NCBI RefSeq assembly: GCF_036417845.1
Contig: NC_089983.1
Span: 18,133,207-18,197,206 of the forward strand
DNA from: Apteryx mantelli
Taxonomy: Eukaryota > Chordata > Aves > Apterygiformes > Apterygidae
Direction of reading: 5' to 3'
DNA length: 64,000 bases
Under the pieces are notes generated by a model that saw only the letters and a list, made by a program, of their open reading frames with translations, was not told the DNA's origin and searched no databases. Both the position numbers and the translations under genes were made by a program. Each line of letters begins with the position of its first letter. The first letter of the stretch is position 1. This document shows positions 1 to 10,992 of the stretch, in pieces.

Positions 1-3000
1 TAAGGCACGGCACTTTAATATAAAAATGGGGGCATGTAGATGAAAAAGGGATCAGAAGCATGACCTAGCTATAACTGGCCTGATATAAGCATATTTTTAC
101 CATTTCTATTAAAAAAAGCAAGCATGGATATTTATTTTGTCCCATGGGTTTTCAGTTCCATAAGCTGGCAAATGTATTTAAGACACACTAATAATTATTG
201 ATTCTTTTACATTCCAGTGACACAAACTGTCTTCATTTCAAGTGTATTTTTCACTGCAAATTCATACATTTCTTTGCATAGCCTTTGTTGGTGGCATTTT
301 TTTTTAACCAAGCAAGAGTTCTAGCTGGTCTAATCCTTTTTGTGTTCTTCATCGTGCAAAGGAATCTGAGTATTGTGAAGCAATCAGGCAAAAATACTGT
401 TTAATTTCCGTGTATGTGTGCAGGATAGAAGGGGGGAAATCTGGCTTACTTGACTGTTTTGTTACCCTTGTGGAGCACTGTAAAAATTCTCAAGTGTTGT
501 GCTGAGGATGTGATCTCTTGTTTAAAGCCAGTAGGAAAAGAAACAAAAGAAATCAGTCCAAAACCACAGGAATAACTCCGCCACAATATTTCCATATCTG
601 CTGGCTCAGTAGCCACCTGAGAGGCGAACACGCAGACTTCACAGAAAATCAGAGCAGGCCGGGCACCGGGGGGACCTGCACCAAATGAAAGTTCAGCGCC
701 ACTTTGTACCCAGCCGTCTGATCTTTTCCCGTGTAGCGGCTGAGCACTGTGCGTTTTTCCAGCCCTGCGGTACAGATCAGAGTCAGCAGACCTCAGGCTG
801 GCTTCCGGTTTTGTCGTTCCCGTGAACTTTTGGCCGGGCTCATTAAAATGCCTGGTGTTCTTCAGATGCTGGGCATGGAGCGATGAGGAGTTTCTCGACA
901 AACCCTGTCAAAAGCTTCTGACAACAGGTACCTTGTAGGGCCGCGAATCTTCCTGCCGCTTGCTGTGCTCTGAGTGGCAGTTGCCCTATTTCTTGGTCCT
1001 ATTATCTTCTATTCCTCGTTTTGCTTTTAATGGAAAAGCATCCTCTCCCTTCCAAATCAGCTAGGCATCAAACCACACACTTCTCATACACTTACATGTG
1101 AATATAAAAACACTAAAGAAAGGTTATTGGCATTTAGAGGAAAGCTGTTCTTTTGCACCAGAATGCACTGAGTGAATACATGAAACACTGAGGCTATATA
1201 TTTATATATATATATATAAATATATATAAAATAAAAATATATCAACAATGGATTTTTGATTTCTCCAGTAAGTGAAAAATAGAAATTTAATTCTTCACTC
1301 CTAAATTCGTAGGGTTATAAATCAATTAAGCTTACTTTTTTAATGTGATTATTGGATATATGTGCCTTAATTGGTTTTAAATTTTTAAGTGACCACAGCA
1401 GGCATAGAATGATGCATAGAAACACTGGAGAACTGCTAAAACTTATCAGGTTCATAAGTATTTCAATTTTCACTAAAAACTACACTCTTCTGCATGATCA
1501 TTTTCATATTTACTGTTCAAACAGCCAATTCAAAATTTTATCCTGATAAAATATTTTCAAGGGACAGAGATACAGTATGAAAATACCAAACCTATGTTAG
1601 CAGTGAGAATAACCAGTTCAGCAATGTTTTCTTGTGTGCATTTTGGTTCTCATGTAGGCTATTGTGTTGGTAATTTTAGAAACTCTAGCCCAGCAACAGA
1701 CACCCAGGAAAAGAATGATGTACTGCAAGCAGCAAGAATTTTAACTGCAGACTATAGCTTTATTTTCTTATTTATAGCTCCCTTCACTTTGTTGTGTTTT
1801 ATGAAAGACGCTTCTTCCTTTCGAATGCCCTGGCTCTATGCTTTCCTCACCAATGGGTTTATCCTTAGATTGTATCCTGTTAGCTATCTTCCAATATTGA
1901 ATTTATAAAAAGGCAAATCATAAAACTTTGCCTTTAGATTTTAAATGCCATGCAAATATTATTAAGAAATACCTAATTATTATTTTATTTAACTTCCAGC
2001 AATGTTGGCTTTGTTTTTGCCTTTTAATAAATGTACAATTGTTTTAGGAGAAAGCTTGAGGCGAACACAAGCAAGTATAAACATTTGTGTTAGAGCTTAC
2101 AGGGAAATGACAAAGCCAAAGTTTAAAGATGTATTAGTATTACACATTTTAATAAGCAAAATCTAATAGTATTAGTTGTTTGCTGATGTTAAAGATTAAA
2201 CATAGGCAGACGGATTTGCAACTGGTATAAGTTGTTGTAGCTCTATTGATTTCAATCACTTGTGCTGATTTCCACCAAATGGGAATCAAATCTATGCTTT
2301 TAATATTATTTGACTGCATAATAGTACTGTCTACGGACAGACCCCGCTTCATTTTCAGGTTTTTCTCTCTTCATTCTATTCTGTTTGGTTTCACAGACCA
2401 AACCATTCTTCATTGAAAACTGAAGATTTTTCTTATTTATTAAAAAGAACTCCCCACCCAAACATTCTTATGGGAAAATGATTATTAAGCAAAACAATGA
2501 AAAATGCTCAGTTTTGAGAGATTTTTAAATTCAGCACCTGTTTTTCCAAAGTCTGAAAAATTTAATCTTTGAATTTTAGAAATGTGATATTCTGATGTTA
2601 AAAATAACATTTTGCTCAGCAGTTAACTATAGTAGAATAAAAAACAAAAAAGTCCATAATTATTAACTGCCACCTGTTTCAGCTGAGCTTTCTACTTTAT
2701 TTCTGTTTAGTTTCTGTTCATTATTTTCTGCCAAGCTTTCTTTTTTTTTTTTCCTCCCTTCTTGTTTGGGTTGGAAAATATCTTAGTAACACAAAAGCAA
2801 TTACAGGAGAGAAAAAGATTTTCCTTTCCACTTCTATTTACACTATTGACTCTGAGATCAAAGTCGCATAAGAAAACCATACCCGCAGAAGAAATTATGG
2901 ATGTACATGGAGTTCAAATTTGAATGTATATCTACCCCAGGATGCACTATGTTTAGCATAAAATGAAACCAGAGGCTTGAAAACTGTTTCTACATGTTTT

Positions 3001-4054
3001 TTTTTTTTATTTCAATATTGATTCTTTAAGCAGAAAGTCCTTCCATTTACATCTTGTTATTTAGGCTAATAATAAAGAGGCAAGAGCAAAGAGATATTTC
3101 TTTCCCATCTAAGCTACTTTATACAAAGCCTCTTTTGCCTTTCTGCTTCATTTCTTTCATAGTGTCCTTAACTCTTTATTGCTTTTACTGCCATTATTAT
3201 GAATCACTTTTTTCATGTTTGATATGCTTAGTCATTTTAATACAGATATAATTGTAAGGTGCAAAATGTAAATCTCCATAATGTGTTTGAAGAAAAATGT
3301 GTCAAAGTCCGTTTGTCATACTGACAGGTTATAAAATCAGACTGGCTCAATTTAATCAGGTTTAAATTTTAATGACATAAGCAAAACTCAGACTAAAGTA
3401 GATATCTTTCTGTTATTATTTCAGATCACTCTGCTGCAAGCGAGAAGCATTTTATCATTTATTTATTGACTCTATCATTTCAGAGCTATCTTGATCCTAA
3501 CATCTGTTCTGGAGAAAGTGCTTTAAATCATTAAAATATTTTTCAGATGAGATATCACTGTTTAAAGACCAATTGTCCTCTTTTCTGATGGTACCTTTGC
3601 CTTTTCACCATTATCTTTCCTCAGGTGAATTCCTGTCCCTAGAGATACCCATTCTTTGGCCAGGTCCAGGTCCACTTGATTTTTATATCGGTCTTGCTTT
3701 TGGGTCTAGCTTGGTAGCTGAAAGTCTTCCCTTTCAGAACTTGCAACTGGTGGCTAATAAGGCGGCCAAGCAATTGGTCATTGTAGCATTGCTGACAAAA
3801 AAAATAAAGTATTGTAGGAAAAGAAAGCAAGAGGCCAAACCAATAGATGGAGTGGGGCCTCTGCTGCTCGGGGTGCACAGCCCAGGCGCTCTTTTCTTGG
3901 GCGGTGGAACGAGTCCCCGCTTGGTCGGAGCCTCGCGGGCAGCTCTGTGATGAGCGCTACCCTCAGTCTCAGATACTGCTTAGCTGTCTGCCTTGTTTAT
4001 TAGAAGAGAGTTTTCTGAAACTATTGTTTTTCTTTCTTTTTTGTTTTCTAACAG
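1..4054. other. AT-rich non-coding DNA, no gene recognised
   Basis: No exon, RNA gene or mobile element can be recognised here. The stretch contains a TA tract (annotated separately) and a moderately GC- and CpG-rich patch at about 600-960. A 151-codon frame is open on the minus strand across that patch, but it has no recognisable domain. Several A- and T-runs of 8-10 bases are scattered through it. The sequence resembles intron or intergenic DNA. Confidence 0.6.
1195..1242. repeat. TA-rich simple repeat
   Basis: This is almost pure alternating T and A, interrupted by AAA and TTT steps, about 48 bp long. It is an ordinary microsatellite and is likely to vary in length between individuals. 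Confidence 0.85.
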
Positions 4055-4132
4055 CTTTGCGAAGCAGCTCGGCCAGTACGTATACCCAGTAAACGCCTCC
4101 AAAAGCCGGTAATCCTACAACTAGCCCAACAG
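4055..4132 (+). other. Candidate internal exon (78 bp) with consensus splice sites
   Basis: A pyrimidine-rich run at about 4022-4050 leads into an AG at 4053-4054. The segment ends in CAG followed by GTAAGC at 4133, so both splice sites match the vertebrate consensus. The 78 bases equal 26 codons and are open in the frame starting at 4055 (LCEAARPVRIPS... to ...LAQQ). The other two forward frames contain stops. The segment holds about five CpG dinucleotides, more than its surroundings. I do not recognise the peptide, and no partner exon was identified. The opposite strand is also open across this interval (75 codons, 4196 down to 3972), so the coding strand is uncertain. It could be a cassette or non-coding exon, or a chance pair of splice-like sites. 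Confidence 0.25.
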
Positions 4133-5500
4133 GTAAGCTGCATACTGCAGTTGTAAATTCCTCTAATTCATTTCCACATCCTGCACTTGGGGGTTCTCAT
4201 CAGTAAGGTTAATTAAACCAATGGCTCCTAGAGATGTTGCTTAAAGTTACCGGTGCTGGTGGCTGTGAGGACTGGAGAAGCTCTCTGCTGACCGAACGAG
4301 CACGGCACGGCCACAGGCAAGCCCACACCCGCTACCGCTGCTCCAGTAAGGGGAAGGGTTTCTGCCTCTGACTCGCAAAATTCCAGCCCCCTCGGTAGGA
4401 AGCTGTTAACAGGGGAGAAAACTGTCGTTTTAAATCTAAGTGTGGATAAGAGGATTGAGATATCTTACTTCATTAAATAATAAAAGGATAGTAGTGGCTT
4501 TTGGTGACTTTCTTTGACTTCACAGCAGTATCCTAGAGGCCAAAAGGTTCATATCACATTCCCAGTGTCCTGAATCCCTTCTACATTCAATTTCGCTGGT
4601 CATTCAAATAATCAGTGGTTGGAATGAGAAAGAATGGCGATTCTCTAAAATTGTGTGCAGACATTGCTGATCAGCAGCTTCAACAGCTGCAATGAAGCTT
4701 TTTCCTTTATTAAGAGTCACTTTATAAACTGAATGGCCACCTTAAAGTCAGAAGTTGTTTTCTATAACAAGAAATGAGGTGCACGCCAAATAATAACCTC
4801 AGATGAAATAAGGACTAAATAAAGATGTGCTCAGCTGTCTGTTTGCTTACATCAGAGGAAGTGACTGCTGTCATTTTTTCCAAGGTGGGGCTGACAGGAA
4901 ATAGGAATAAAAATGTGGACTTTTGCCTTTATTCTGGCACGAGATTATTTGCTTTGTCAGATACATGCGCCTGACTTCTTGCTGATCTTTGGGGTATGGA
5001 GCAAAATTCACATTGTGCTCATGTTCTTTAGAAGTGTGATTTTTCTTTCACGTAGATCTTTATAAATCAGAAGTGACTGAGTAAAAGGCATCAAAAAGAA
5101 GTTGGGATAAAATTGGTTAAGAGAAAAGACAAAACAAGTTTAAAATATGTTAATTGAAAGATAAATCTAATAAGCAATGTGAAGGTATAAAATATTTTTT
5201 TGAAATGAAATTAGATGAAAAGCAATCAGGAAACAAGACAATTTTATACCCTGCTTAAAAGCATCATTGACCTGGCTGCCAAGAATTTATTGCTGCTTTG
5301 CTTTGTTTTTGAATACATAAATAAAATGTCATCAGTGTCTTCTGCAACACAATACTATTCATAAAATAGAATGCCACCTCCTAGACTTTTTGATTTCTAA
5401 ATTGGAGCTCTATTTTAGCATTATATGGCAGATTGGTCTTTGCCCCAAATTGAAAGTTTGTATATTTTTTCTTCATTTGTGATGGAGCTGCAAATTTGAC

Positions 5501-5579
5501 GGGGAGGGAGGTGGGGTAAAGAAGGGATGAGCTGTCCCTTTCAACATATTGAAGGGGGGCTGAAATCTCGGGAGGGGGG
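5501..5579 (+). other. G-run cluster with a G-quadruplex motif
   Basis: Positions 5501-5526 contain four runs of at least three G separated by loops of 1, 4 and 7 bases, which satisfies the usual G3+N1-7 rule. Two runs of six G and one of three follow at 5554-5579, but the loop between them is about 10 bases. The cluster stands out in AT-rich DNA. Whether it folds is not shown by sequence alone. Confidence 0.5.
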
Positions 5580-6845
5580 TGTATATAGCATATGCCTATC
5601 ACAAATACTCACTGTGGTGCCTACTTATCAAAAGCGAGTGAGTCAGATTTAGCATTAAGAAAACATCTTTGCACATCTTTGCACAAAGTGACAGGCACAT
5701 TTGACATATTAAAAAGGTGCTCTTAAAACGTAGATGTCTTTAATTACCTTCTAAGATGTGTTGTTGAGTTAATAGGTGAGATTTGCAGTCTAAATACTTG
5801 AATCTGCAAAAGTTAGCAGGAATGCCAAAAGAAAAAACAGCTGTGTTAAGCCTTCCATGTTTCTCCAGTTTAGTAATTTCTCAGAAGACTAGGTTTACAG
5901 CATAGGTGGGTGCAAAAAAGAACTGCACATATGAGAAAGTGTAGCATTAAAGAGCCAGTGAAAAGCAGGCATGAATAGATCCACATATCTCATGCAAGTT
6001 TGATCTTGCTACAGCCACATGTAGAGACCTTGGCTTTGCCTTCCTGCTCCCTCTGGGTTTTCAGGTCAGGCTCATGCTGCCCCTCTTTGAGAAGAAAGAT
6101 CAGAGAACTCTTACACCGGAAATGGGGTCAAATAAAGAGGATGGAATGAAAAACATTAGAAAACGGGTGCTGTGCAATAGATCCTGGTGTCCTAATGTTG
6201 AGTCACCTTCTGTCATTTGAGCAAATTCAGTCCATTCTGGCCAAAGGTGCAAGTCATTTACAGATCACAGATCGTTTGTGTAAAATCTGTAAATCTTTGA
6301 ACCTTTAGCTTTCTCAGAAGTGGAAGTTAACTTTGGTAATAGGACGTGATATATTCTGCTAGGTTAGCAATACTGTGAGAAAAAATACTGAATTCTAGTA
6401 CATGAGGACTGCCCCAGATGGTTGTTGTAAAGGTTTTGAGGTCAAGAATGCACAAATGAAAAATACTGTTTTGTGGAAAAGTCAGTCAGTCTGTTTCAGA
6501 CTTCAGAAATTCATGATTCAGGATGGATTTGAGTTCTAGATAATGGACAAAGGAATCTCTTGATTCATATTAACTATTTCCTAAATTTCTATTGATTATA
6601 GAACATATTTACCTTTACTTAAATGAGTAGTTTTTCTATATCCAAAGCTGCTCATAACATAGCCATGAATTGCAAATGTTAATCTCAGGAGGCAATGTTA
6701 TTTTCCTCTTGGGTTTTAAACTCTCATCAGCTTCGTGGTAGCATATAGTATAGTTTAGGAAAAGTGGAATGATGCTCTGTTTTCAATCAGACATGTTTTC
6801 AAGAAGATGTTTGATCTTGACAAATGTAGGCAGTGTGAATCACTC

Positions 6846-6884
6846 CTGTGTGTGTAAATCTATGTGTGTGTGTGTGTGTATATT
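6846..6884. repeat. TG/CA microsatellite
   Basis: Two TG dinucleotide runs (about 4 and 9 units) are separated by a short AAATCTA interruption, followed by TATAT. This is a typical vertebrate microsatellite. It accounts for the repetitive VCVCVC and HTHTHT peptides seen in frames across it, which are therefore not real proteins. Confidence 0.85.
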
Positions 6885-9800
6885 TTTACCATTTGTCCCT
6901 TTCTTTCCTTTTCCCAAGACATATTCTCTGCCAATTTTAAGAGCTCCAGAAACATAGCTCAACACAGAGAATTGCTTGCAGCACATAACAAACTGTATCG
7001 ATCCAATAAAATCCAAGATCAATCATGTAAATTTTTGATTGGCATCTACCAGCAACACATCTGTTTTTATATACGCCAACAGATATATTTTCAGGGGTAC
7101 TCCGTTAAAATACAATAATCAATTATAATAGCCAGCCTCTCAGTTCCTTATAGACTTTGTTCTTTTTTTTGCACGTTTCATTTTAATTCCAGCAATTTTT
7201 AAAGCAACCCTTTTCTCAATATTAGCTGGTTGAGATTAGCACCAGAGTCTATGTTAATATGCTATCATAGATTGCTAGTCAGTGAGCATTAGCCTCTGAA
7301 AGAAAGGACAGCCAGAAAAAAAAAACAAACCCCAAACCTAAGTCACCATTTATATCTTTGAAACAGTGGCATCAAAACAGGTTTGAATTTCGTTCTTCAT
7401 ATCCACTGAGACAAAAGCTGTCTTTTCCTATTGGGAAGTACTGGGTTAAAGGGAGAAAGTCACAGCAATTGCTAAATATTGATTTACATTCCACACAGAA
7501 TGTCATGAAGTTTTTCCACAGCATCTATTATGATTTACTCAGGAATCTCTTTCTACACTCAAATGATTTTCTTGGTCTCCATTTTATTAATTATCAGCAA
7601 GCATCTAATATTATTCTCTGTAAGGTACTGTATTTACAGTTACAGTAAGAATCTTCATTTATCACATTTTAAATAACTGGCAGTTTTCCAAATACTGACA
7701 TGATTAGAGAATCTTCACCTAGAATATTAAAGACAAAATAAGAACAGATGTAGCGCATCACCTCTGGTAGTTTTGCTTGAAAGCTTGTTTCAGGACCTTG
7801 TGTGGCATCATCGTCCTCTCTAGTTGTTCTGAATCAGTTGTGCAGTCAGCTGCACGTCACCTTGCAAACTGGGGGAAATGACCACAGAGGAAGTCATGAA
7901 CAATTACCAGTAGGGAAAAAGTAAGTTAAAATTAGTCCTTGTTTGTGATTACAGTAGCATGTTTGCCAAATATAATGTATTTTTTATGAAAGGGGTGCAA
8001 GGACAGCAATTTTCTTTCTATATACGCTGTCCTTTTCTCTGTATATTCTTCTTCATAAATGATCAACACTAATCTGATCATTATGATGATGCCTCCGTAG
8101 CACCTCAGTTCTTTCCAAGTGATGGAAACACACTACACTGCATACCCAAAGCTTCCTCTCCATGTTCCAGGCCCGAGACCATGTTTCCTGCTGTCATCCT
8201 TGCAGACAGTGTCATGAGCAGGAATTTGTCACAAGAAAAGCATGAAATACCATGACAGATTTACTACACATAGGGGGGTCATTGTGGGAGTGTACATCCT
8301 GGAGTCTCAGTGGAACCTGTTAGGTAGAGAGCTTTTCTATGAATTTGTCCCTCCCTGCATTTCTTTATCTTATCAGCATGTGTTTATACGTTTGTCTTCA
8401 AAAGGATGGGAGAATCCAATTTTACCCACTTCACCCAACACAGCAACCTCAATGCACTGAAAATATTCCTTTTCTCTTTTTGTCCTATAAATAAATTGAA
8501 AAATACTTGAAAATATGTTTTAAATGAAATTAACAGAGCAAATTCCAAACTGCTAGACTGATTAAGCCACCATTCTTAGCCCTCATAGTTATTACCCAAA
8601 GCCAAAGTAATTTCTTTTTCCTCTCTTACCTTTTTGGAGCAATCGGTATTTAAAAGATTTTTTTTGCATTAAAAGCAATATTTACATCACTAGAACAAAA
8701 TGTAGTTTATGGAACAGTGATAGAGCATTAACACATTTCTTCCTTTCATTTTTACCTAGCTGGTGCATTCATTATGTATAAAGATGTATTTTGCTTGTTT
8801 AATTCAGTTGCGTCGGGGAAAAAAAGGAAACAGTGTTTACTTTGTGTGGAATTTACTGTACCTAAATTCCAAAAAACAATAGTAATATCTTGCATATATT
8901 TCACTTTTGAATTTATATTAACTACAATTTTGTGCTCAAAACTGAATCTTCCATATCAATATTGAGGATAACAAAGGTAACTGTATTTATCAACCCTAGC
9001 GTTTGCTGTTGTGAATCATTATAAGTAATTACTGCAGGATACTACAAATTGTTAATTTATTGTTATTCCAAAGGTGACAAAATTAAGTGCATTTTGCCAA
9101 TTTTTGCTTGTGAGCTTTCCACTGATGAGTATAATGGACATCCCTGCAAAAAGAAAGCCTGAAATGTTTTGGTGTCCGTAGTACCTGTACTGTGATGGTC
9201 ATGAATACTGTGTTGGCAAAGCTCTGCTTTGCCTGCACATGCTCAGGGTAAGTTTTTGTCAGATGAGCTAGCTATGGATCCCCAAGCTTAAGAACTAAAG
9301 AAGCGGGTGCTGCAGCTGAGCAGCAATGCTTCTAGGACCCGGTACCTCTTGGTCTGCTTGGATGCACTATCAGAGGAACCACCCTGAGGAGTCTGCTGCT
9401 GGGCAGCTGAGAAAAAAAGCCTGTTAACACCCAGTTCTCTTAAATTGAATTACATTTCATATTGAGGATGAGGAAGGCCATGTATTTTCCACTTACTAAA
9501 AGAAACTTTGTCTACGTGGCATATCTGATTTTATTATCAAAGGTGATGAGATCCTGCCTTGTCTCATTTAATTTCTTCTTATTTGTGACCAAGAATTTGG
9601 GCAATCAATTTCTGTCAAGTTAGATCACATCTAAAATATATCACCTGTGATATTATCTGATATATACCACCTGTGAGGTAATTACTTCAGTGTTGCTTCT
9701 TGGGATTTGCTTTGCTTGTTTGAATTCTCAGGGGAAGAACCATCACTCCAAAGTTCATGGAAAATGAACATGCTGGATGCAAGCACTTTTAAAGGTTGGC

Positions 9801-10979
9801 TTTCAAAATTTCACTTTAATTTTTGTGACTTACAGTTCTAGCTCATAACAAGATCATGGTACTTTATGTAGTTTGCAAGACTGATTTCTGATTTTGAGGG
9901 CTCTAGAGGGAGAAAAAAGGTCTATAAAATGAAAATTGCATGTTTATTGAGCATTATACGTGTGTAAATGGACAAGACTTAGTTACCATTTAGCCGATTC
10001 CTGGTTAGGAACTACAGTGCTGCATCAGTCTTCCTGGTGAGTTTATAGGCATGTATCATTCTCCAAAGTATGGGATCGTTTACTTATTTGGTCATGCAAC
10101 ATAGGGTAATAGAATCACTTTTTCTTTGTGGTTTAGCCAAATAGCTCTTTAACTTTTTTTAGCGGTGAACAAGGTTTGAAAATCTTTTACCAAGACTTTA
10201 TTTACATAATAAAATATAGACAGGCTTCTGGAGGGGAGATGATCTTATAAACTGATTATGATCCATATGGTGCCGCACATAACGTTTGCGGGGTTTTGGT
10301 TAAAGAACCTGATCCTAGCAGTCTAATGTTTGCATATGTCACAAAGACTTGGAAATGATTTGTGTGTGTGTATCCTTTTTTAAGAAAGGAAATGGTAAAT
10401 AAGTATCATATTATGCTGTTCCAGGAGATTTTTCATAGTGGCATTAATTAACAGGGAAACATCTGGTATAGACTTGAATACTTTCCCTTTTGCTGCATCA
10501 CCACCTTTAAGTTTTGCATCTTTGGGGGAGTTCCATTTTTTAATTTTTTTTATAGAAACAGATGTGTTGTTTCTGTGAAATGCTGTCTTAGGCAGTAAAG
10601 TAACTTTGCGCTATGGATATATAGGGATTTTATTTGGTGAGTGCTCTGCTTTTTCTATATATAACACATGTTTATGTATTTAAGTGCTTAATATGCAGAA
10701 TACTAGCTGCCATTTGAACACCTTCTTGGACTATCTGGGAGAAATGTGTACAGACCTACACGTTATTTATGAAAGCTGGCCAAATAGAAATTGCAAGCTT
10801 TAGGTACTCCTGACATCTCAGGTATTTGCACAGCATTTATTCTTTCAGTACTAAATTTCCTTCATTCACTAGATATGTTCTGGTATTACAGGAACTGCCC
10901 CAGCCAAAGTAATAGATGTGGAAATGACATCATTCTACCTTTGCGAGTGACTGTCTGACTCGGGCATGTAATTTCCAGA

Positions 10980-10992
10980 GTTGCATGGCAAC
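10980..10992. promoter_or_regulatory. RFX-like (X-box) near-palindrome
   Basis: The 13 bases GTTGCATGGCAAC form two half-sites in inverted orientation and match an RFX X-box except that the spacing is one base short. It lies in non-coding DNA with no adjacent gene. A single near-match in 64 kb can arise by chance. Confidence 0.2.

Noticed and set aside
3573-3950. 125-codon + strand frame just left of the candidate exon
   Set aside because: No recognisable domain, an opposite-strand frame covers the same DNA, and no donor or acceptor linking it to 4055 could be established.
6769-7118. Cysteine/valine-rich frames near 6.9 kb
   Set aside because: The repetitive peptides come from the TG microsatellite.
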